Source of the DNA: Pseudomonadota bacterium
Lineage (GTDB): Bacteria > Pseudomonadota > Gammaproteobacteria > Xanthomonadales > Xanthomonadaceae
Assembly (NCBI GenBank): GCA_023386795.1
Contig: JAEWJB010000007.1
Coordinates: 1-47,152 of the forward strand
Reading direction: 5' to 3'
DNA length: 47,152 nt
How positions within the stretch are numbered: position 1 is the stretch's first letter; the number at the start of each line of letters is the position of its first letter. Shown here piece after piece: positions 25,499-34,349 of the stretch. A program made the translations under genes and the position numbers. The notes below the pieces were generated by a model. The model saw only the letters and a program-made list of their open reading frames with translations, ran no database searches and was not told the origin of the DNA.

Positions 25499-27256
25499 TC
25501 ACTTGGCCACACTGCATATCTTTACCGTGGGGATATCCGCATTGCAGGCGAAGCCGCCGGGAATTTCGTACCCATCCGAAATCACGATCAGGAATGGCGC
25601 CAGCGGGAAGTTATCCGCCACCTGCTGCAAATTGCTACCCGCAGCGAGAGATGTAGCACTGGGCGCCGTCTGCAGGTGAAAGAGAAACTTGCTCAGGCCA
25701 TCCCAGTTCTGGCCCACGACAACCGACTCGCCCATCCGTTCCCGGCCAACGATCTCCTCGACCGCGAGCGCTTCTCGGCCAGTAACGAAGGAGTTGCGGA
25801 AAAGGCCCTTCTGCTTCATGGCGACATCGATATTGCTGACCAGCGATGCAAGCCCCACTACGGCGATGAGCAGGTAGACGGCGCGCGGTCGCCACACCGC
25901 AATCAATCCCCCGACTGCGAGCCCGACCGCCACGAAGTAGAAGAGGGGCTTGGAATGGAACACGAAGCCCCATTCAGGCGAATCCGAAACCAGCGAGATG
26001 GGCAGAATCTCCGAAAACACCAGACCGCGCGTGAAGAGCCAGGTAGCGGAGATCAGCACCATCAGCGCGCCGCAAACCTTGCCGATGGACGACATCCTCA
26101 CCCCAGGCAGGTGAAAAAGCAGCAGCAACGCGACCGGAAAGATGAAGAAGTAATAGCGGCTGTGCACCCTGCCCGACTCGCCCACCAACAGGGTAAACAC
26201 GATCGCCATGCCTACCAGGACCATGCTGGCCACAAGCAAATAGATTGACAGCAGGCGCGTTCCTTCGGGCACCCGGGCACCGCTCTCCATCATGCGCAGT
26301 CTAGGCACCGCCGTCGCCAACGCAACCACGAAAGCCAGGCCGAAGACAGCGGAAAGAAAGAGCACGTGCCCCGTCGACACATTGGCGAGATCGGCGGCGA
26401 GAACCTTTGGCTGCGAGAAGTAGGATCCAAGCTTCGCGAGAAGCGGGGCGACCGCTTGCGCATACATTCCCAACCCGCCCGGGCTGTGGTCAGCAGGGAC
26501 CGAGAACAGGGCCTTTCCAATGACAATTGCCAGGAGCACCCCGCCGCCGAACACCAGGATATTGCGAACCCTGTGCCTGAAGGCGGCGAGGAATATCACA
26601 TCCGCCATGACAAGCGGGATGGCATGCGGCTTGACGAAGTACATCGCCCCCACCAGCAAACCCGCCAAGAACAGTCCCGCGTGCTTGGCGTGACCAAGCG
26701 GAGCCAGTACGCCATACGCAAGCGCATACAGCGATGCACAGAACATCGCGAAGTACATCGACTCCGGCATGAAATATTTCGTATACGCACTCAGCGGGAG
26801 CAGGCCCACCATCACGAGGTACACGAGCGAGCGCCGACGCGAGAGACCCGAACAAACGGCGATGCGATATAGCGCCAACAGACCGATCGCCCAGAAGGCC
26901 ACATTGAGCAACTGCGCGAACGCATAGAAGTTTGCGCCGAAGTACGCGCCCACGCCATAGACGTCGAAAAACAGGTGGTTTGGCAGGCGCATGCCCAGTT
27001 GCTTGCCCACGACATCGTATTGGGCAAGCAGGGCGTCGGAGGAAACCTTGTAGATGTACTCGTCGTGGAATACGACGGCGTTATCGATGAACATATTCTT
27101 GGAGAAGACGATCAGCGCCATCACGACGACGATGAGCACGGCCATCAGGTCCGCAAATGACACTTCTGGCGCCGGGAACCGCCGCATCGCGTGAACGACA
27201 CCCGCGAAGCGACCTTCGCGAGTGAGCCATGACCTCGGTTCCAAGTTCTGTTTCAT
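25499..27256 (-). CDS. multi-span membrane glycosyltransferase, GT-C type
   Basis: A 585-residue protein with many hydrophobic helices (I count at least ten) and a C-terminal soluble part of about 110 residues. After the first helix (about 36-53) comes an acidic pair in VVFHDEYIYK (D65, E66), the position of the catalytic acidic motif in GT-C enzymes such as ArnT and protein O-mannosyltransferases. I do not recognise the precise family. Such proteins use lipid-linked sugars in the periplasm. Base composition is clearly lower in GC than the housekeeping genes. It is the first gene of the set GT-C, flippase-like, GT2, GT2. Acceptor may be the O-polysaccharide, by context only. Confidence 0.75.
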   Translation of the reverse strand: MKQNLEPRSWLTREGRFAGVVHAMRRFPAPEVSFADLMAVLIVVVMALIVFSKNMFIDNAVVFHDEYIYKVSSDALLAQYDVVGKQLGMRLPNHLFFDVYGVGAYFGANFYAFAQLLNVAFWAIGLLALYRIAVCSGLSRRRSLVYLVMVGLLPLSAYTKYFMPESMYFAMFCASLYALAYGVLAPLGHAKHAGLFLAGLLVGAMYFVKPHAIPLVMADVIFLAAFRHRVRNILVFGGGVLLAIVIGKALFSVPADHSPGGLGMYAQAVAPLLAKLGSYFSQPKVLAADLANVSTGHVLFLSAVFGLAFVVALATAVPRLRMMESGARVPEGTRLLSIYLLVASMVLVGMAIVFTLLVGESGRVHSRYYFFIFPVALLLLFHLPGVRMSSIGKVCGALMVLISATWLFTRGLVFSEILPISLVSDSPEWGFVFHSKPLFYFVAVGLAVGGLIAVWRPRAVYLLIAVVGLASLVSNIDVAMKQKGLFRNSFVTGREALAVEEIVGRERMGESVVVGQNWDGLSKFLFHLQTAPSATSLAAGSNLQQVADNFPLAPFLIVISDGYEIPGGFACNADIPTVKICSVAK

Positions 27257-27446
27257 TCCAGCCTACGCCCCCAACCGATCAAATTAGTACGCAAGAAATG
27301 CCAAACTGGCGCGCTGGCGCGAGCCGTGCAGTGAATCAGCCACCGTCAAACCCCTGGCGTGCGCACGCCTTCGCCCCGCGCGGCCGCTGATGAACAACGA
27401 ATTCTTGACCGATGGCCCTTGGATCCAGGCCATGGCTCCGCACGGC

Positions 27447-28340
27447 TTACTGTTCGTACATCCAGCGCAACGTATCCCTCAACGAGAACTCGGGCAGCCC
27501 ACCTATCCGCGCGCTGAGCTTGCGCGAATCGCCACGCAAGCGCTTTACCTCGTTGAGCCGGACCAGATCAGGATTCACCCGCACGTCGATGTGATGACCG
27601 GATATCTCGGTCATCATCTCGATTACCTGGCGCAGCGAGTACTCCTGACCGGAGCAAATGTTGTAGACCTCGCTATCGGCTTCAAGGCCCACCAGCTTGC
27701 AGTAGGCCGTGGCGACGTGCCGGACATCGTAGAAGTCCCTCCACACGTCGAGGTTGCCCAACTCGATGACGGCTGCCTTGCGGCGAAAGTGCGAGACGAT
27801 CTTCGGTATCAGGAACTTCTCGGACTGCCCGACCCCGGTGTAGTTGAAAGGCCGCACGATCGTGATTGGCAACCGCGTCGTCCACAGCCGCGCCATGTAC
27901 TCCATGGCGAGCTTGCTGACCGCATAGTCGTTCTGGGGCGAAACCGCCGCGTCCTCCGCGACAACGCCTGACGCGTTGCCGTAGACGTTGGCGCTGCTGG
28001 CCAACACCACATGCCTGGGAGCAACCGGCGAGGCGGCGAGCCCTTCGAGCAGGTGGCGCGTGCCCATGACATTCACGCGATACGTGTCATCGACATCCTC
28101 GTGGCCTACGAACGCAATTGCCGCGAGGTGCACCACAACATCCGGCTGCAGCCGTGCAATCGCGTCGAGTACCTCGACGCGATTGGAAAGGTCCACTGAC
28201 TTCTGGCTCCCGCCCTCGCCGCTCAGGCCGCGAACCGCATAGCCGGCCGCCTCGAGCGCGGATGACACATAGCGGCCCGTAAAGCCACTGGCACCCGTGA
28301 CGAGCGCAACCGGCGTTGCTTTATCAGAAGCTGAACCCAC
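27447..28340 (-). CDS. rmd: GDP-6-deoxy-D-mannose reductase
   Basis: A 297-residue extended SDR enzyme. The cofactor loop VTGASGFTGRYV lies at about 14-25, and the catalytic residues are S115/S116 (LASSANVYG) and Y139-K143 (YAVSK). Segments RPFNYTGVGQ and VWRDFYDVRHVATAYCKLV are typical of the Rmd/GDP-fucose group. Next to gmd, the product GDP-D-rhamnose is most likely. The GTG start lies within the end of gmd (17-base overlap) with GGAGG 7 bases upstream; no other start is available before the conserved fold. A 190-base gap with no clear signal follows before the GT-C gene. Confidence 0.88.
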   Translation of the reverse strand: MGSASDKATPVALVTGASGFTGRYVSSALEAAGYAVRGLSGEGGSQKSVDLSNRVEVLDAIARLQPDVVVHLAAIAFVGHEDVDDTYRVNVMGTRHLLEGLAASPVAPRHVVLASSANVYGNASGVVAEDAAVSPQNDYAVSKLAMEYMARLWTTRLPITIVRPFNYTGVGQSEKFLIPKIVSHFRRKAAVIELGNLDVWRDFYDVRHVATAYCKLVGLEADSEVYNICSGQEYSLRQVIEMMTEISGHHIDVRVNPDLVRLNEVKRLRGDSRKLSARIGGLPEFSLRDTLRWMYEQ

Positions 28341-29358
28341 GCTCGTTCCTCCGCAGATCTTCTCTGACCATCATCTGACACAGCTGCTCGAGGCTCGTCT
28401 GCGGCTTCCAGCCCAGGATGCGCTCCGCCTTTTCTGCACTGCCGATCAGGAGGTCGACTTCAGCGGGGCGATGGAACTTCGGGCTGATCCGCATGACAGT
28501 CTTGCCGGTCGCCGTGTCAACTCCGATCTCCTCGAGATCCTTGCCACGGAACTCGACCTCGATGCCCGCGCCCTGGAACGCCATTCGCACGAAATCGCGG
28601 ACGGTCTCGGTGCGATTGGTAGCCAACACGAACGTGTCAGGCTGGTCGACCTGCAGCATGCGCCACATGCCTTCCACGTATTCCTTGGCAAAGCCCCAGT
28701 CGCGCTTGGCATCCAGGTTCCCGAGCTCCATGCAATCGAGTTTGCCCAGCTTGATCTTGGCGACCGAGTCGGTGATCTTGCGGGTCACGAACTCGCGGCC
28801 GCGCAGCGGGCTTTCGTGATTGAACAGGATGCCGCTGGCCCCGAAGATGTCGTAGCTCTCGCGGTAGTTCACCGTGATCCAGTGGGCGTAGAGCTTGGCG
28901 ACGCCGTACGGGCTGCGCGGATAGAAGGGCGTATCTTCCTTCTGCGGGATTGCCTGCACCTTGCCGAACATCTCGGACGTGGAAGCCTGGTAGAAGCGAA
29001 TCTTCGGATTCACCAGGCGAATCGCCTCCAGCAGGTTCAACGCGCCCACGCCGGTGATCTGCGCGGTGGTGTTCGGCTGTTCGAAGCTGACACCCACGAA
29101 GCTCTGCGCGGCAAGGTTGTAGACCTCATCCGGCGCGATCTTGTGCAGCATCGCGATGGAAGTACCGAGATCGGTCAGGTCGTACTCGACCAGGTGAAGG
29201 TTGGGGTGGTTCTGGATCCCCAGTTCCTCGATGCGCCAGAAATTGACCGAACTGGTGCGCCTGTAAGTGCCGTGGACCTGGTACCCCTTCTCCAGCAGCA
29301 GCTGGGCGAGATAGGCGCCGTCCTGTCCAGTGATACCCGTGATTAGTGCAACTCGCAT
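28324..29358 (-). CDS. gmd: GDP-mannose 4,6-dehydratase
   Basis: A 344-residue SDR enzyme that turns GDP-mannose into GDP-4-keto-6-deoxymannose. It shows the NADP loop ITGITGQDGAYLAQLL (6-21), RRTSSVNFWRIEEL, the catalytic region QASTSEMFG (124-132) and Y151-K155 (YGVAK). NHESPLRGREFVTRKIT is the typical Gmd stretch. GDP-mannose would come from XanB. It is translationally coupled to rmd downstream. Length is slightly below E. coli Gmd (373) and usual for the shorter bacterial form. Confidence 0.96.
   Translation of the reverse strand: MRVALITGITGQDGAYLAQLLLEKGYQVHGTYRRTSSVNFWRIEELGIQNHPNLHLVEYDLTDLGTSIAMLHKIAPDEVYNLAAQSFVGVSFEQPNTTAQITGVGALNLLEAIRLVNPKIRFYQASTSEMFGKVQAIPQKEDTPFYPRSPYGVAKLYAHWITVNYRESYDIFGASGILFNHESPLRGREFVTRKITDSVAKIKLGKLDCMELGNLDAKRDWGFAKEYVEGMWRMLQVDQPDTFVLATNRTETVRDFVRMAFQGAGIEVEFRGKDLEEIGVDTATGKTVMRISPKFHRPAEVDLLIGSAEKAERILGWKPQTSLEQLCQMMVREDLRRNERGFSF
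28348..28352 (-). promoter_or_regulatory. ribosome binding site of rmd inside gmd
   Basis: GGAGG on the minus strand, 7 bases before the GTG of rmd, lies within the last codons of gmd. Confidence 0.6.
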
Positions 29359-29390
29359 ATGTCTTCCGTTTCAGTGTGTGTTTTGGATTT

Positions 29391-32300
29391 TCAGGGGAGC
29401 GACCTGTCCAGGACCAAGCCCCGACAAAGGTCGGTGAGCCGGGCCATCAGTCGCGGCAGGCTACGGGCGTGAAGCCACTCGTCCTGCCCCGCAACCACCT
29501 CGCCCATGTTCGGATCGTTCAACCAGCCCCGCAGATCGGCCGCGAGATCCCGGGGCGCGGTGCCTCGGAACCGAAGTCCCTGTCCTTCAAGGTCAGAGAA
29601 TATCCCAAGCGGTGTGCAGGCAACCGGGCGGTGCGCCGCCAGGCCGAAACGTACCGCCGCGCTGGAGGATTCAGCCGTATTCTGATATGGAAACACCACG
29701 ATGTCCGCGGCAGAAAGCAGGGCCAGACTGGTCTGTTCCGGCAGGAAATCGGTGAACATCCGCACGCGCTCGCGAATCTTCAGGCGTTCGATCTTCTCCA
29801 GCAGTTCCGTGCGCATCCGCTCGGATACCTCCGCCGGGAACAGGGAATTGACCAGGAAGAGATACGCATTGGGCTCTGCCCGGGCCACTTCCGCAAATGC
29901 CTCCACCAGTTCCGGCAGGCCCTTGTGCGGCAGCATGAAGCCGTACGAGGCAATGATCTTCGCCTCGGGACCGATGTGCAGTCGCTCCCGTGCCTGCGCC
30001 AGGCTCAGCTGCGGCCCGTCCACGGCGCCATGCGGAAACAGTGCCGAACATGCGCCGTAGCCGTAGTCGATCAGCCTGTTGAGGTCCTCGGGGGAATGCA
30101 CCAGGATGCGCGAGGCCCGCTCCAGCCCCGCGGCATCACGCAAGCTGGCTTTGAAGTCCGCGCGGTCGACATCCTTGGTGGAATGCAGCACGACGATGAC
30201 GCGGACACCCTCCGCCTCCAGCCGCTGCACCAGCTCACCCAGCGCACGCACCTCGAAGAAGCCGAAGTTGAACTGAAGTACCGCGACCTCGACACGGTTG
30301 GCGAGCAAGGCGTCGCCCAACGCACGCAGGTCGAGATCGGAGGTGTCGCGCCAATGATGCGAGATCGGTGCGAATCCGTCGTCCACCGACGTCCCGGTAC
30401 GGCCATACAACGTCAGTTCGACTTCGCCACGCGGCAGATGGTCGAGCAGATAGCGGGAGTACGCTGCAATTCCGCACGCCTCGTTCCAGGTCGAAACCCA
30501 GCCCAGTCGCAAGGGCGTCTGGGCGAAGTCACGTTGCGCGGTGGCGACTGCTGCTTCGCCGGCGAGCAGCCGCTTGGCCACTGCATCCCAACTGTACTGT
30601 TCCGTGACCAGCGCACGCGCCTGGGCCACCTTGCTCGCCACCTCGCCGTTCTCATCGGCGTGAACCGCTCGCAGCAGTTCGGCCAGATGTGCTTCGTCAG
30701 GCTCTGCCCAGAGCGCTGTCTCCTTGCCAGCGAGGTGGCTTGAAGAACGCGCCATCTGATAGCGGATTGGGAAAGAAGTCCGTTCGGTGCAGAAATCGGT
30801 ATGCCCGCCCCACCCGGTCGCGATGACGGGCAGGCCGTGGAGCATGGCCTCGGCCATTGGCAAGCCGAACCCTTCGCCGCGGGACGGCGCGACATAGGCA
30901 TCGCACGCCTCATAGAGGGCAGCAATCTGGCCCGGCGTGTAGTCATCCATCAACAACGTCACAGGCGGGTAGTCGGCCTGCGCTGCACGCAGTGCGTCGA
31001 GCAGCTCCGCGATACGGTTGTGCGGATTGGCGAACGTCTTCACGATCAGGTGGACATCGCGGCGCCCCGCGAATGCCCTGCCCCATGCCTTCAACAGGAC
31101 ATCCGGACCCTTGCGTGGGAAACACGAGGAGACGTGCAGGAATTTATACCCTGCCGGCAGCGCGGACGGGAGCGGCTCAGACTTGGACCTGAGGACATGA
31201 TCGGCGCCGGTACCCACATAGTGGATGGGCACGTTGACGCCGGAGGTCCGCCACACGTCGGCAACGAAACGCGAGGGCGCGAACAGCACGTCCAGCGAAA
31301 GATTGAAATCTGCCACGTATTGCGAAGGGAAAGAGGACTCTTCCCAGAAGAAATACCCGCCCGCGGTCTCACCCCTGAGGTCGCGCACGCGCGGCGGATA
31401 GAGGTTGCGGATGGCCAACGCAGGCCGCTCCGCGTCCGCGCCTGCCTGGATCAGTTCGCGTGCACGTGGGTCAAGCCGTGCCAGGGCTGCCGGCGCTGGC
31501 GTGTAGTCCCCCGGACCTTCGGTACAAAACAAACTTGTCCGGCGACCGGATGCATCAAGGGCCAGCGCAAGCTCCCTGTTGACGATCGCCAGGCTGTAAG
31601 TGGATTCACACGGCCCTTCGATGCGAATAGCCGGCGTGGCCTGGGGCGCCGTCGCAATGGCTTCGGCGGTGACTTCCACGCCCAGGCGTTGCAGGGCCGA
31701 CACGACACCGGCGCGAATGGCCTGCGAGCCGAACGCATGCACGCGATCGCGCTGGCTCGCCAGGACGGCGCGACGGCGAGCCCGATTTCGCATCAGCGCG
31801 AACAGTTCATCAGTCACGCGACTCGCGCTGGCGTCCGGCAGCAGGATGCCCGCTCCGCCGAGCGTCTCGGCGACGGCCGCCGCATCCAGTGCGACCACCG
31901 GCAGGTCGGACAACATCGCTTCGATGAGCGGCACGCCAAAGCCTTCATGGCGACTCAAACTCAGGTAGCAATCCGCGCGAGCGTACCAATCGCGCAGCTC
32001 GGTATCGGTCACCTTGCCGACGAAATGCACAATCCCTTCGAGACCTGCCGCCTCGATACGTGCCCGCACTTCGGAATAGAAGGTTGACCCTCGGCTGTAG
32101 CTGCCGATGCAGATGAACTGGATCGGGAATGCCTGGAATCGCTCGACCCACGCCTTGGCGACCTCGACCAGGTCCTGGTGACCCTTGTTCTCGCAGACGC
32201 GTCCGACAAAAAGCACCGTCCACGGCCGCCCCGTGCCGGTCTCCAGGCATCGCGGTGCCAGCACGTCGGCAAACTGCGCGTCACGCACCAACACGGGCAA

Positions 32301-32747
32301 CACGTCGACCTCGGCATAACCCAGCGAGCGAAGCTCCGCGGCATTGAACCCGGAATCCGCGAACGCGTGCTCCATCTTGGGGAGGAGCTGAGTCAACTGC
32401 TGGCGGCCCAATGTGGCGTAATGATGAAACGGCGAACCCGGCTCGAAGAACTCGGCGGGCGTGATGTTGTGGTACATCAACACCTTGCGTCCCGGCAGCG
32501 CCAGCACCCAGTCCAGCAGGTCGTGGCCCATCGAATGGCGCACGATCAGGATATCGTTGTCCGCGAGACTATCCGTCAGCGCCGTATGCGGGCGCAGGCG
32601 ATCGGCGAGCTTGTCGTCCAGGTGCTCGACGAACACGTCCGATTCGAAGCCCATCTCATGCAGGTGATCCTGCAACAAGAGCATCGAATTGGTCACGGCA
32701 TCGCCATAGGCGGAACCGGAATGGAACTGGTGGATCCTGATTGGCAC
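29391..32747 (-). CDS. three-module glycosyltransferase (GT-B/GT4)
   Basis: A 1118-residue protein made of three GT-B units. Module 1 (about 1-370) begins IRIHQFHSGSAYGDAVTN and has an EX7E motif at E268/E276 (HEGFGVPLIE). Module 2 (about 375-740) has GEGFGLPMAE with E625/E633. Module 3 (about 745-1118) has the degenerate AESSSAAVRFGLA, with E1026 but no second Glu. No membrane helix is seen. Multi-module mannosyl- and rhamnosyltransferases such as WbdA make repeat units of ABC-exported O-polysaccharides. The start is GTG with AAGGA 7-8 bases upstream. It lies between the FkbM/coiled-coil gene and gmd. GDP-D-rhamnose as donor is inferred from neighbours. Confidence 0.88.
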   Translation of the reverse strand: MPIRIHQFHSGSAYGDAVTNSMLLLQDHLHEMGFESDVFVEHLDDKLADRLRPHTALTDSLADNDILIVRHSMGHDLLDWVLALPGRKVLMYHNITPAEFFEPGSPFHHYATLGRQQLTQLLPKMEHAFADSGFNAAELRSLGYAEVDVLPVLVRDAQFADVLAPRCLETGTGRPWTVLFVGRVCENKGHQDLVEVAKAWVERFQAFPIQFICIGSYSRGSTFYSEVRARIEAAGLEGIVHFVGKVTDTELRDWYARADCYLSLSRHEGFGVPLIEAMLSDLPVVALDAAAVAETLGGAGILLPDASASRVTDELFALMRNRARRRAVLASQRDRVHAFGSQAIRAGVVSALQRLGVEVTAEAIATAPQATPAIRIEGPCESTYSLAIVNRELALALDASGRRTSLFCTEGPGDYTPAPAALARLDPRARELIQAGADAERPALAIRNLYPPRVRDLRGETAGGYFFWEESSFPSQYVADFNLSLDVLFAPSRFVADVWRTSGVNVPIHYVGTGADHVLRSKSEPLPSALPAGYKFLHVSSCFPRKGPDVLLKAWGRAFAGRRDVHLIVKTFANPHNRIAELLDALRAAQADYPPVTLLMDDYTPGQIAALYEACDAYVAPSRGEGFGLPMAEAMLHGLPVIATGWGGHTDFCTERTSFPIRYQMARSSSHLAGKETALWAEPDEAHLAELLRAVHADENGEVASKVAQARALVTEQYSWDAVAKRLLAGEAAVATAQRDFAQTPLRLGWVSTWNEACGIAAYSRYLLDHLPRGEVELTLYGRTGTSVDDGFAPISHHWRDTSDLDLRALGDALLANRVEVAVLQFNFGFFEVRALGELVQRLEAEGVRVIVVLHSTKDVDRADFKASLRDAAGLERASRILVHSPEDLNRLIDYGYGACSALFPHGAVDGPQLSLAQARERLHIGPEAKIIASYGFMLPHKGLPELVEAFAEVARAEPNAYLFLVNSLFPAEVSERMRTELLEKIERLKIRERVRMFTDFLPEQTSLALLSAADIVVFPYQNTAESSSAAVRFGLAAHRPVACTPLGIFSDLEGQGLRFRGTAPRDLAADLRGWLNDPNMGEVVAGQDEWLHARSLPRLMARLTDLCRGLVLDRSLP

Positions 32748-32780
32748 GCGAGTGTCCTTTCGGTGTCTGACCTGGGCGAC

Positions 32781-34349
32781 TCAGCGCCGTTCGTCCTTCA
32801 ACATTTCCAACGCTTCCAGCAGGCGTGCATTGAAAAGCTGCTGCTTGCGGAACAGGCGTTCGTAGATTCTCAGCATGGGCCTGGCGACCCAACTCGCGCC
32901 GGGAAGCGTGCGCAGCCTCGGTGGCAGAGCCTGCGGTGGGCGCAACATGCTCTTGAGCTCGTTGATCACGGTGTCGAATCTCGCGGAATGCAGCCCGATG
33001 CCGGGCAGCGAAGGCAGGGAAGAAACCGACGGCCCCGCTTGCGGGCGCGGCACGGGGGCGGTGCTGGCCAATACCAGCAGGCTGGCTTCGTCGGGCACGC
33101 CGCGATGACCGTGGGCTTCGCTTCCCACATCCTCGCTGCTCTGCGGCGGATGCTCGAATTCTCGCGCGGCCCCGACCAGGTTGGAGAACCATCGCAGCGG
33201 TGCGGTCAATCGCCAGCTGCGCGAGGCCTGCAGCATGGCCATCGCACGCTCCCGATAATCCAGCTCGGCTCGCAGGCGCGCCTGTTGGCCGCGCTCCACC
33301 AGCAACTGCTGGACACTGGCGTTGACGGATTCCAGCTGCTGGCGGGCCGCCTCCAACTCAACGCGAAGGGCCTCCTGCGCGCTCACGGCGTATGCGAGCT
33401 CCGCAGCAGCACGTTCCCCTTCCGCCTGGACCTGGGACCGCGTGTCATCGAGCTCACGCTGCGCATGCCCCATCGATTCCTCGAACGCGTGCGTCATGTC
33501 CGCAAGCGTTCGGGCATGTTCGGCTTCGAGGCGCTCGCGCTCGGCGCGGAACTGCTCGTGCTCGGCGGCAAGCTGGGAAATCCGCTCGGTCAACGATTGC
33601 TCCGTTGCCCGCTGGACCTCCATCTCCTCGCCCAGTCGGCGTGCCAGCTCGCCGCGCTCCCAGTCTGGATAGCGCACGAAACTGTCGAAATAGTTCGGTG
33701 GCGTTTGGAAATGCCGCCGCAGCTCGGCATGCTCTTGGGCGAGGAAGAACCGGTTCAGGCCGTCGAAGTAAATCGATTCATATCCCGCGTCCTGGATCAA
33801 CGAGGCCCAGTTCTCCGAGATGTCGATCTGGCTATTGGGCAGCGTGGCTTCCACTACCACGATCCAGGGGCGGTACCGGTCCAGCGACAGTCCGCGAAGG
33901 ACCGCCTCTTCGGCACCCTCCACGTCGATCTTCAGGAAATGGATCTGCGCGGGCGCGTACTCGTCCAGCACCGAGTCGAGCGTACGCATCGGCACGATAT
34001 CCATGTGCACTACATGCCCCTGCGCCGAGTGCTGCGCGGCCAGCCGCGAGTCCATGGTCGACAGGCCGGTGTCCTGGACTTCGTAGAACACCGCATCACC
34101 GGACTCGGCACCGAGGGCCACGCGCAAGTTGACGTCCTCGGGACGATCCACGTTCAACAACCCGTGCCAGGCCGCGATGGGATCGATGTTGACGCCTCGC
34201 CAACCGCGCTCATAGAAGGCACGCGTCACCGAGTCGCGCAGCGGGTGCTGCGCGCCGACGTCGACATAGAACCCTGGGGACACATCCTTCAAGGCGCGCC
34301 ACAGGATGACGTCCTCGAAGTTCTGGGCATAGCTGACGAAATCCGACAT
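32781..34349 (-). CDS. FkbM-type methyltransferase with long coiled coil
   Basis: A 522-residue protein. Residues 1-225 are an FkbM SAM-dependent O-methyltransferase: FYVDVGAQHP (27-36), the family hallmark FLKIDVEGAE (138-147) and VVVEATLP (164-171). Residues about 231-375 are a long charged coiled coil rich in Glu, Arg, Ala and Leu, ending in SWRLTAPLRW (378-387). A Pro/Ser-rich linker at 400-445 and a basic helical C-terminus (about 485-522) follow. The start shares one base with the wzt stop (TGATG). The order, with Wzt before and the three-module transferase after, resembles wbdD between wzt and wbdA. A chain-capping role is inferred. Confidence 0.85.
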   Translation of the reverse strand: MSDFVSYAQNFEDVILWRALKDVSPGFYVDVGAQHPLRDSVTRAFYERGWRGVNIDPIAAWHGLLNVDRPEDVNLRVALGAESGDAVFYEVQDTGLSTMDSRLAAQHSAQGHVVHMDIVPMRTLDSVLDEYAPAQIHFLKIDVEGAEEAVLRGLSLDRYRPWIVVVEATLPNSQIDISENWASLIQDAGYESIYFDGLNRFFLAQEHAELRRHFQTPPNYFDSFVRYPDWERGELARRLGEEMEVQRATEQSLTERISQLAAEHEQFRAERERLEAEHARTLADMTHAFEESMGHAQRELDDTRSQVQAEGERAAAELAYAVSAQEALRVELEAARQQLESVNASVQQLLVERGQQARLRAELDYRERAMAMLQASRSWRLTAPLRWFSNLVGAAREFEHPPQSSEDVGSEAHGHRGVPDEASLLVLASTAPVPRPQAGPSVSSLPSLPGIGLHSARFDTVINELKSMLRPPQALPPRLRTLPGASWVARPMLRIYERLFRKQQLFNARLLEALEMLKDERR

